A stretch of 64,000 nucleotides of DNA from a candidate division Hyd24-12 bacterium UBA6080 (GTDB lineage: Bacteria; Fermentibacterota; Fermentibacteria; Fermentibacterales; JCC-6). The DNA lies in the NCBI GenBank assembly GCA_002436025.1, contig DIXM01000002.1, forward strand, positions 186,001 to 250,000. Direction: 5' to 3'. The position numbers and the translations under genes were made by a program. The notes under the pieces are model-generated. The model worked only from the letters and a program-made list of their open reading frames with translations, was not told the DNA's origin and ran no database searches. Positions 1-6,718 of the stretch are shown here, one piece after another; position 1 is the stretch's first letter; each line of letters starts with the position of its first letter.

Positions 1-1
1 A

Positions 2-307
2 GTCGTGTTGCACAGGTTCGGGTACGAAGAGTCCAGCGGAGCTCTCGATTCCCTCGCAGGGACAGTCACCCCGGAAGAGTTTGCCGAGATGGACGGCCGT
101 GACCTTTTCATAAGAATGACTGCTGAAAACCCCGAAGTCGGGAACCTGTCGGGAACAATCCGGTCAGTTCGGCATGTTTCCGAGTCCCGGCGCATTGTGG
201 TGCTATCCACAGCTTCGGGGCTTCAGGAGGTTGGTGTGGAACTTATCGGGGAAAGGTGGCTGGTGGATCTGACCACCCTCACCCCCCCGGCAGAGCCCGA
301 AAGGTAG
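2..307 (+). CDS. Unknown protein, 3' end only (partial)
   Basis: This reading frame is open from the window edge to a TAG at 305-307, so only the last ~100 residues are visible. The first possible start, GTG at 5, has no ribosome site in view, and the frame extends upstream of it, so the gene very probably begins outside the window. The visible part is a mixed alpha/beta globular tail ending in a short Pro/Glu-rich stretch. It ends 6 bases before the next gene, so the two are probably co-transcribed. I do not recognise the family. Confidence 0.6.
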   Translation, partial: VVLHRFGYEESSGALDSLAGTVTPEEFAEMDGRDLFIRMTAENPEVGNLSGTIRSVRHVSESRRIVVLSTASGLQEVGVELIGERWLVDLTTLTPPAEPER

Positions 308-313
308 GTTGCC

Positions 314-643
314 ATGAGAACGGTTACAAGGGGATTGATCGTTTTCTCCATCATTGCCTGCGGCCTGGGTGTTGTCTTTCTTCTTATGGGGATGGGTATC
401 AACCTCGGCCGGTGGTGGCCCGTGATCTTCGCCGCTTCGGGAATTGCCGCCATCGCGGCGAACCCCGGAAAAGTCGAGAGTGCTGTGCTGGGCCTTCTTC
501 TCCTGGGCTGGAGCGCCCTGGCCATCCTCGCACTTCACCACGGCGACCTCGAGTTCGTGAAGAACGGATGGCTTTTCTTCTTCGGGTCCTCGATCATCTG
601 GATGCCCGTTGCCTTTATACTGGGAAGGTTGATAGGAAGGTAG
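314..643 (+). CDS. Small integral membrane protein, LiaI/LiaF-like (DUF5668-type) architecture
   Basis: A 109-residue protein with about four hydrophobic helices (roughly residues 8-28, 34-50, 55-75 and 85-107). The segment with Gly-Arg-Trp-Trp-Pro between helices 1 and 2 resembles the Trp-Trp-Pro turn of LiaI/LiaF-like membrane regions. That similarity is a guess from pattern, not a search. It starts at ATG 314, six bases after the preceding stop, and is followed after 4 bases by the next gene. Function is unknown; it presumably sits in the inner membrane. Confidence 0.7.
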   Translation: MRTVTRGLIVFSIIACGLGVVFLLMGMGINLGRWWPVIFAASGIAAIAANPGKVESAVLGLLLLGWSALAILALHHGDLEFVKNGWLFFFGSSIIWMPVAFILGRLIGR

Positions 644-647
644 CTTT

Positions 648-1265
648 TTGAGCTTTTTCAAAACTCACAGGCGTGACCTGCCCGCCAGTGATTACTCCCG
701 GGAGAAAACCCGGAGTGCCCTGCTTTTTGCTCTTGCAGTGGCTGTCTTCGCCGTTCTGGCGGGCTTCATGTTCCGTGTGCAGCCGGAATCGGATCAGGTG
801 CTTCGCCACAACCTGGCCCCCGATTTCCCTCAGGGTTACACCTGGGTCAACTCACCGGGCCATATCAGCCTGTTCCAGGAGCTCAAGGGTCATGTTGTTG
901 TTGTCCTTTTCAACAGCCTGAGCGTACTGGCCGACCTTCGGGACGTGAACCGCATGGAGGAGATAGCTTTACAGTTCAACGATTCGCCTGTGGCGTGCGT
1001 GATCGTGGCCTCAGGAATGGGTTCAACGCAGGAGGCGGAGCAGTGGCCGCTCCGGTGCCCGATAATCCTCGATCCCGACAGCAATGTCACAAGGCTCTTT
1101 GGAGTCAGCGCCCTCCCCGCAGTGCTCATCATTGACTCCAACGGGGTCGTAGCCGCGCGCTACTATGAGTCGTGGGAACAGATCCCCCTCGAAGGCCTGA
1201 TTCGCGACCTCCTGACCCAGGCGTACGCAACCCGCACAATTGCTCCAGAGAGATACACTCCCTGA
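648..1265 (+). CDS. Membrane-anchored thioredoxin-fold protein lacking the CxxC active site
   Basis: A 205-residue protein with an N-terminal membrane anchor (about residues 24-42) followed by a TlpA/peroxiredoxin-like domain. Recognisable are the strand before the active site (VVVVLFNS), a GVSALPAVLIID stretch matching the cis-proline region of thioredoxin folds, and the central strand VACVIVASG. Where TlpA proteins have Trp-Cys-x-x-Cys the sequence reads Ser-Leu-Ser-Val-Leu, so no redox cysteine pair is present. The start is TTG at 648, four bases after the preceding stop. A redox role is unlikely; a binding or structural role in the periplasm is an inference. Confidence 0.7.
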   Translation: MSFFKTHRRDLPASDYSREKTRSALLFALAVAVFAVLAGFMFRVQPESDQVLRHNLAPDFPQGYTWVNSPGHISLFQELKGHVVVVLFNSLSVLADLRDVNRMEEIALQFNDSPVACVIVASGMGSTQEAEQWPLRCPIILDPDSNVTRLFGVSALPAVLIIDSNGVVAARYYESWEQIPLEGLIRDLLTQAYATRTIAPERYTP

Positions 1266-1298
1266 GTTTTTTTTACGAACCATGAAGGACAGCACGCG

Positions 1299-2420
1299 AT
1301 GATAGAGCCCCACGGCGGAAAGCTTATTGAACGTTCGATCTCCCCCGAAGCCATACCGGAAGGTCTTCCGGTTCTGAACCTCGACTCCCGGGAGGCAAGC
1401 GATCTGGAGATGATCGGTTGCGGAGCCCTGAGCCCCCTTTCAGGGTTCATGAACTCGGATGACTACACCAGTGTCCTTGAACGGATGCGGCTTTCGGACG
1501 GCAGGGTGTTCAGCCTTCCGGTGACCCTTTCCCATAAGCCCGGTGATCCCGTTCCCGTTTCGGGCGATACCGCGGTTTTGCAGCACGAGGGCAGCGTCAG
1601 GGGGTTGATCACCGTAACTGATGTGTTCAGGCGGGACCTGCTTCATGAAGCAGAGACCACCCTCCTCACCACCGATCCCGCCCATCCAGGCGTGGAGTAT
1701 CTGGGCGGGCTTACCGAAACATGCATAGGCGGGGAGGTCAGGGCGGTTGACTGCCGGGATTCGCAGCCTTTCCGCGAGTTCAGGCTGACCCCTTCAGAAA
1801 CCCGTGAGCTGTTCAGAAGCAATGGGTGGAACAGCGTTGTCGCCTTCCAGACCCGCAACCCCATCCACAGGGCCCACGAGTACATACAGAAGTGCGCAAT
1901 GGAGATCGTTGACGGCCTTCTGGTCCATCCTCTCGTCGGGGACACCAAGGAGGGCGACATATCAGCTGAAGTCCGCATGCGCTGTTACACCGAGCTTCTC
2001 TCTGGATACTTCCCCCCTGACCGCACGGCCCTTTCTGTGTTTCCCGCAGCAATGCGGTATGCGGGCCCCCGGGAGGCCATTTTTCACGCGATCGCCAGGA
2101 AGAACTACGGCTGCACCCATTTCATAGTGGGACGGGATCATGCCGGGGTCGGGAACTATTACGGAACCTACGACGCCCAGAAGATATTCGACAGCTTCGA
2201 CCCGAACGAGATCGGCATCGTGCCCCTGCGGTTCGAGCACTCTTATTTCTGCAGGACATGCGGCAGTATGGCAACCTCCCGCACCTGCCCCCACACCTCT
2301 GAACACCACGTGTTCCTGTCCGGCACCAGGGTCCGCGCCATGCTCGCCGCCGGCGAGCTCCCCCCCGTGGAGTTCACCCGCCCCGAAGTCGCCCGGATCT
2401 TGATGGGGGGACGGACTTAG
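1299..2420 (+). CDS. sat: Sulfate adenylyltransferase (ATP sulfurylase)
   Basis: It converts ATP and sulfate to adenosine 5'-phosphosulfate, the first step of sulfate activation (or the reverse, ATP-yielding direction in sulfur oxidisers). The 373 residues match the Sat/MET3 single-subunit family: PUA-like N-terminal domain, QTRNPIHRAHE signature at 184-194, GRDHAGVG at 278-285, and a C-terminal zinc site with Cys318, Cys321 and Cys330 plus nearby His. The SGTRVRAML stretch is also typical. No APS kinase, APS reductase, dsr or other cys gene lies in the window, so the pathway direction cannot be told. The last residues and stop codon lie inside the 37-bp left arm of the palindrome at 2406-2547, so the C terminus may have been rewritten by that element. 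Confidence 0.95.
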   Translation: MIEPHGGKLIERSISPEAIPEGLPVLNLDSREASDLEMIGCGALSPLSGFMNSDDYTSVLERMRLSDGRVFSLPVTLSHKPGDPVPVSGDTAVLQHEGSVRGLITVTDVFRRDLLHEAETTLLTTDPAHPGVEYLGGLTETCIGGEVRAVDCRDSQPFREFRLTPSETRELFRSNGWNSVVAFQTRNPIHRAHEYIQKCAMEIVDGLLVHPLVGDTKEGDISAEVRMRCYTELLSGYFPPDRTALSVFPAAMRYAGPREAIFHAIARKNYGCTHFIVGRDHAGVGNYYGTYDAQKIFDSFDPNEIGIVPLRFEHSYFCRTCGSMATSRTCPHTSEHHVFLSGTRVRAMLAAGELPPVEFTRPEVARILMGGRT

Positions 2421-2547
2421 ATAACTTAGTTTGTTGCAGTAACCGCAATCCTGGCAGCACTATACGAAACAAGGCAGCGCACCTTTCTCAAGTAGTTGGT
2501 ACGCTGCCTTTTACTGCAACAAACTAAGTTATCTAAGTCCGTCCCCC
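2406..2547. repeat. 142-bp nested palindromic element with perfect 37-bp terminal inverted repeats
   Basis: The left arm 2406-2442 and right arm 2511-2547 are exact reverse complements over 37 bases, each beginning GGGGGACGGACTTAG at its outer edge. Inside them sits a second hairpin, 2471-2483 with 2498-2510 (12 of 13 paired, loop 14), directly abutting the right arm. A 28-base unpaired segment (2443-2470) separates it from the left arm. The element is visibly more AT-rich than its surroundings. The left arm contains the sat stop codon and the right arm contains the stop codon of the convergent sppA-like gene. It could act as a bidirectional terminator. Its size and shape suggest a non-autonomous mobile element (MITE or REP/RAYT-type palindrome); no transposase is present in the window. 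Confidence 0.9.
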
Positions 2548-4871
2548 AGATAGAGGTAGCCGCCGCCGGTGAAGAGAGGATGGTTGGCGAGGCTTGCCAG
2601 GCCGGAAAGTGTTGAGAGGGAGGGGATGCCGGTTTCGAAGGAGCCGAGGGTGGAGGGCTCGGGGAAGACCACGACCTTGGGGAAGCCCCCGGAAATGCCG
2701 GCCAGCCCTGCGGCATGAAGGACTGCATCGGCAACCCCGCCGTTGTAGTCAACAAGTCCCAGATCGAGGGCGTCCGAACCGGACCAGACCCTTCCCTGAC
2801 CGATGGAGTCCACCTGGTCGAATGTCATGTTCCTGCCCTCGGCCACTGTGTTTACGAACAGCTCGTAACCGCCCCTCATGGCCTCGAATTCCCTCTGCCA
2901 TTCCTCTTCGGTAAACCGCTCGAAGGGGTTGCCCGGGCTTCCCGCGGGGTCCACCGAGACAGTTTCAACGTTTATCCCTATTCTTTCCAGAAGGTCGCCA
3001 AAAACGAACTTGCCTGTGATGATGCCGATCGAGCCCGTTATGGTGAGCTTGTCGGCGAAAATGGCATCGGCGCCGCAAGCCATGTAGTAGCCGCCGCTGG
3101 CCGCGACCGAACCCATGCTGACAACGACCGGCATCTCCTCGCGGATACGCTGGACAGCCCTGTACATGTCTTCGCTGGCCATGGCGTCACCACCGCCGGA
3201 GTCGATCCGAAGCACTATTGCCTTTACACCTGAAGCCGATGCCGCGCTTTCGAGAAGGTCGGTAATGGTCTCGCTTCCCATATTGGCGCCCATTATGGAA
3301 CCGCCGCTCTCCCCGTTGATGATGTTGCCCGTGGCCACAACGATCGCCACCCTGGGGTCGGGAAGCCATTCGGTCTCCGTTGGGAGTTCGGCTTCGTAGT
3401 CTGCGGGCGACATTACCGAAACGGCCCTGCCCTCCTGCTCCTCAACGAAGCCGTGGAACTGGTCGGGGTGAAGGAGCGTGTCGACGAGGCTTATCTGTCT
3501 GGCCCTGGCACCCCAGTAGGGGGAGTTTTCGAAGAGAGCCCGCGCCTGTGCCGGCTCGTAGCCCCTGCCGTCGGCCAGCCCGCGGACGATCTCCTCCCTG
3601 GCACTGAGAAGAAGGGCCTGTGTGGCCTCCCTTTGCGCGTCGGTCATGTCGGTGCGTGTCAGCATGTCGCTGGCGCTCTTGAAATCACCGATGTGCATAA
3701 GGTCGGGGAAGATGCCGAGCCTGTCCAGAAAACCCCTGATGAATGGTGTGTAGGAAGTGAAACCGTTGATGCTGATCTGTCCGGCGGGGTGCATGCAGAT
3801 CTTCTGCGCCACCGAGGCACTGTAGAAAGATGCTGTATTTCCGTACTCCATGAAGGCGTAGACCGGTTTTCCCGCCCCGCGGAAGAGCACCATTGTCTCC
3901 CTGAGTTCCTCGGTCTGGGCGGCGTTGAGGGAGAAGTCTGAATAATCAACGAGCAGGCCCGGTACATCGGGGTCCTGCGCAGCCCTTCGAAGCAGCACCA
4001 TCTGTTCGGAAAAGGAAGGGGTCCTGGATCCCAGGAACCTTCTTGAAGGCTCTTCGGAAGAGTTGTCTGCACAATACTCGAGGAACCTGCCCGAAGTGTT
4101 CAGGATGCTTGGGGCGTTGTCGCTTCGAATAATGACTGAGCCCGTGCCCCCGAGGTAGGTGCCGTCTTCGATCACCACTGCGCTGCGGGCGCCTGCCCTC
4201 TGGAAGTCAACCTGGAGGCCGGCTGTAACCATGTCTTCCGAGAAGGCACCCCTGAAGGTGAAACCAGGAACCGGAACGGCCTCGAGACCGGCCTGCCAGT
4301 TGCCGTCGTCGAGGCTCCAGTCGCTCCATGCCCAGTCCGCCGTCACCGTGAAGATGTTGCCGACAGGGCGCATGGCGAGCCCCGCCGACATGTGCTGGTC
4401 GTAATCACGGACCTGGCTGCGCCAGGAAAGACCCATCCCCACCCGGTTGGATGGTCTGATGCAGGCGCCGGCGGTGAAAAAAGTCGCCCCGTCGAGGGGA
4501 TGGTCCTTAACTGTGGGATCGAACCATGAGAAGCCCGTCCCGAGCGTGAAGATGTCGTTGACCCTGAATCCTGCTCCCGTGTCGAAACGTCTGAGGCTCA
4601 CCCTGTCTTCCCACCATCCGGCGATTCCCCCCTGAACGCCCTGCATGCTTACGCCGTCGAACCCTTCCCATGTGGAGTCGGTGAATGACCATGTCACCGC
4701 GATGTCCTTATACTTCAGCCACGGAAAGCCCGCAGGGTTCGTGTAGAGGGCGCCGGATGCCTCGGGGTAAGCGCTGAAACGGAAAGGCACCGGATTGCCG
4801 GGAAGGGGATCGAGGGGCAGGGCCAGTGCCGGCAGTGAACAAAGCAGAATGGACAGACAGAGCCTTTTCAT
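2529..4871 (-). CDS. Outer-membrane-barrel/SppA signal-peptide-peptidase fusion (S49 serine protease)
   Basis: A 780-residue protein. A signal peptide (residues 1-18) is followed by about 230 residues of alternating aromatic beta strands resembling a PorV/long-chain-fatty-acid-type barrel. Then come the two tandem domains of long-form SppA (about 285-490 and 505-725). The catalytic dyad is intact: Lys398 in GDFKSA of the first domain and Ser592 in AASGGYY of the second, matching Lys209/Ser409 of E. coli SppA. SppA normally degrades signal-peptide remnants in the inner membrane, so a barrel domain would place this protease at the outer membrane. The last residues lie in the palindrome arm. An Omp85-like barrel gene lies 16 bases upstream in the same direction. 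Family call is firm; location is inferred. Confidence 0.88.
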   Translation of the reverse strand: MKRLCLSILLCSLPALALPLDPLPGNPVPFRFSAYPEASGALYTNPAGFPWLKYKDIAVTWSFTDSTWEGFDGVSMQGVQGGIAGWWEDRVSLRRFDTGAGFRVNDIFTLGTGFSWFDPTVKDHPLDGATFFTAGACIRPSNRVGMGLSWRSQVRDYDQHMSAGLAMRPVGNIFTVTADWAWSDWSLDDGNWQAGLEAVPVPGFTFRGAFSEDMVTAGLQVDFQRAGARSAVVIEDGTYLGGTGSVIIRSDNAPSILNTSGRFLEYCADNSSEEPSRRFLGSRTPSFSEQMVLLRRAAQDPDVPGLLVDYSDFSLNAAQTEELRETMVLFRGAGKPVYAFMEYGNTASFYSASVAQKICMHPAGQISINGFTSYTPFIRGFLDRLGIFPDLMHIGDFKSASDMLTRTDMTDAQREATQALLLSAREEIVRGLADGRGYEPAQARALFENSPYWGARARQISLVDTLLHPDQFHGFVEEQEGRAVSVMSPADYEAELPTETEWLPDPRVAIVVATGNIINGESGGSIMGANMGSETITDLLESAASASGVKAIVLRIDSGGGDAMASEDMYRAVQRIREEMPVVVSMGSVAASGGYYMACGADAIFADKLTITGSIGIITGKFVFGDLLERIGINVETVSVDPAGSPGNPFERFTEEEWQREFEAMRGGYELFVNTVAEGRNMTFDQVDSIGQGRVWSGSDALDLGLVDYNGGVADAVLHAAGLAGISGGFPKVVVFPEPSTLGSFETGIPSLSTLSGLASLANHPLFTGGGYLYLGDGLR

Positions 4872-4887
4872 TATGTCTCCCTATAGG

Positions 4888-5937
4888 TTAGAACGGATGC
4901 TGGATCCCGGCGCCCACCATCAGCCCCTCATCACCCCACGCGCCGTCGATGTTCAGCATCAGATTGTCGTGGGTAAGAAGCCTCAGCCCCACACCCGAAT
5001 CGAAGTGATACCTCTTCATGCAAAGCCCCGAGAATGATTCCGCGACCTGGCCGGCATCGGCGAAAACCGCCAGACCTGCCTGCCAGGGACTGTCGAATAG
5101 CGGCACATCGAAGCTGATGAGCATTTTTCTGGCCTCTGCAGAGCCGAGAAGCCAGACCGGGCCGGTGAATCGGAAGTCACTGTAACCCCGGAAGCCCTGG
5201 GCTTCGCCGATGCATGGAGCGTACGGCGCGGGAGTGCGGTCAGCGCCGTAATGGCGGGAGGCCTTGAGAGAAGCGCCCACCTCGATCCCTCCCGGTGCGG
5301 GAAGCCAGCCGGACAACCTTCCGGTAATGCTGCCGTACGTTACGTCCCCGGTCTGGAAGGCTCCCGTGAGACCTGCCGAGTAGCGGGGCCCGCCCGGCAG
5401 CCCGCGGTTCAGGGTCACTCCCACGTCTGGGCCGAGGGTCCAGGTTGAACCGAACTCGGTGGAAGGGGTTCTGTCCCAGAGCATGCTCTCCTGGCGTCGG
5501 TACACCGATGAATGCCTTACGGAAACACCTGCGTGAAGAAGAAGCCCACGGCCAACAGCCCTTCCGAAAAGGATGGTGAGGCTCTGCTTCTCGTAGTCCA
5601 TCTCCGCCGTGGTGTCGGGGTGGGTATTGTTTCCCCAGCCGAACCAGTCCCTCTCCATGAGTCTTCTGTACTCAAGGGAGCACTGTCTGCTTCCCGTGGG
5701 CAGCGCCCTGACCCCGTCCGCCCTCACCGAAACCATTCCGGTGGTCCCGTACAGCATGCCGAGTGTGTAGATGCCGGTCTGAACGCTGTCAGGGGTCAGG
5801 ATGGGTTCTGCCGCGGTTCCTCCGATGATGAAACCCGTGGAGGAACTGTAGCCCAGGATCGGGAATAAGGAGAAGGCCCGAACCTGTGCATTGGCCATAA
5901 GCAATGGTAACAGGAGGGCAAGGGGTGTTCTCAACAT
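4888..5937 (-). CDS. Omp85/BamA-like surface-antigen beta-barrel protein
   Basis: A 349-residue outer-membrane protein: signal peptide (residues 1-22), then many amphipathic beta strands, ending in an aromatic C-terminal residue (His-Pro-Phe), the usual BAM recognition signal. The segment around GEAQGFRGYSDFRFTGP matches the conserved G-x-x-x-x-RGY...G...E/N region of bacterial surface antigen (Omp85 C-terminal) domains, and the final repeat has an aspartate-rich periplasmic-turn pattern (FADAGQV). No POTRA domains are present. I chose ATG at 5937, preceded by GAGGAAA, rather than an upstream start that would overlap the divergent gene. It is probably co-transcribed with the SppA fusion 16 bases downstream. 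Confidence 0.8.
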   Translation of the reverse strand: MLRTPLALLLPLLMANAQVRAFSLFPILGYSSSTGFIIGGTAAEPILTPDSVQTGIYTLGMLYGTTGMVSVRADGVRALPTGSRQCSLEYRRLMERDWFGWGNNTHPDTTAEMDYEKQSLTILFGRAVGRGLLLHAGVSVRHSSVYRRQESMLWDRTPSTEFGSTWTLGPDVGVTLNRGLPGGPRYSAGLTGAFQTGDVTYGSITGRLSGWLPAPGGIEVGASLKASRHYGADRTPAPYAPCIGEAQGFRGYSDFRFTGPVWLLGSAEARKMLISFDVPLFDSPWQAGLAVFADAGQVAESFSGLCMKRYHFDSGVGLRLLTHDNLMLNIDGAWGDEGLMVGAGIQHPF

Positions 5938-5995
5938 TTTCCTCTTCGCGTCCGTGGGGTTATATTGGTCAAAACAATCATCGAAAGGCGGGCTC

Positions 5996-6718
5996 GTGGG
6001 CAGAACCCTGATAATCGTACCCACCTACAATGAAGTCAGGAATATAGCTGAACTCCTGCCGGTGCTGCTCGATCTTCCCCTTGCCCCCGATGTGCTTGTC
6101 GTAGACGACTCGAGCCCCGACGGAACCGGCGCTGTGGTTCAGGGCTTCGCGGACACCGGAAGGGTGCACCTTCTTTCCCGGCCCGTGAAGAGCGGCCTGG
6201 GTCAGGCCTACGTCGCGGGTTTCCGATGGGCTCTCTCTAATGGCGGCTACGACCCTGTGGTTCAGATGGACGCTGACTTCTCCCACGATCCCCAGAGAGT
6301 TCCGCTTCTTGTGAAAGCCCTGGACGAGTTCGATCTCGCCATCGGGTCGCGGTACTCGAACGGCGTGAACGTTGTGAACTGGCCATTGTCCAGACTTCTT
6401 CTTTCGTACAGCGCCAACATGTACACCAAGATAGTAACGGGTCTTCCAGTGAAGGACGCTACCGGAGGCTTCAAGGCCTTCCGCAGAAGCGCCCTGGCAC
6501 TTCTTGACCTGAACGGGATCAAGTCCGACGGCTACTCGTTCCAGATCGAAGTGACATACAAACTCCACAAAAAAGGGTGCAGGGTTACCGAGGTCCCCAT
6601 TGTGTTCGTAGACCGGCATTCGGGCTCGAGCAAAATGTCAAAGTCAATTGTCTGGGAAGCAGTCTGGATGGTGTGGCACCTGCGGTTTCCCTGGCTGTTC
6701 CGAAAGGTCCTGCGATGA
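5996..6718 (+). CDS. Polyprenol-phosphate mannosyltransferase-like family 2 glycosyltransferase (Dpm1 type)
   Basis: It likely transfers a hexose from a nucleotide sugar to polyprenyl phosphate at the inner leaflet, giving a lipid-linked donor for membrane glycosyltransferases. The 240-residue product has the Dpm1 pattern: LIIVPTYNE at the start, VDDSSPDGT, the metal-binding QMDADFSHDP, and GSRYSNG followed by KDATGGFKAFRR. There is no C-terminal transmembrane domain, as in short Dpm1 forms. The GTG start at 5996 follows AAGGCGG; upstream in-frame starts would overlap the divergent barrel gene. It heads the long glycan operon, and its stop overlaps the next ATG by four bases. Confidence 0.9.
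   Translation: MGRTLIIVPTYNEVRNIAELLPVLLDLPLAPDVLVVDDSSPDGTGAVVQGFADTGRVHLLSRPVKSGLGQAYVAGFRWALSNGGYDPVVQMDADFSHDPQRVPLLVKALDEFDLAIGSRYSNGVNVVNWPLSRLLLSYSANMYTKIVTGLPVKDATGGFKAFRRSALALLDLNGIKSDGYSFQIEVTYKLHKKGCRVTEVPIVFVDRHSGSSKMSKSIVWEAVWMVWHLRFPWLFRKVLR

Noticed and set aside
5891..5995. Upstream extension of the Dpm1-like glycosyltransferase from ATG 5891
   Set aside because: It would overlap the divergent barrel gene's start and signal region, and the extension has no conserved sequence; GTG 5996 fits the family N terminus.
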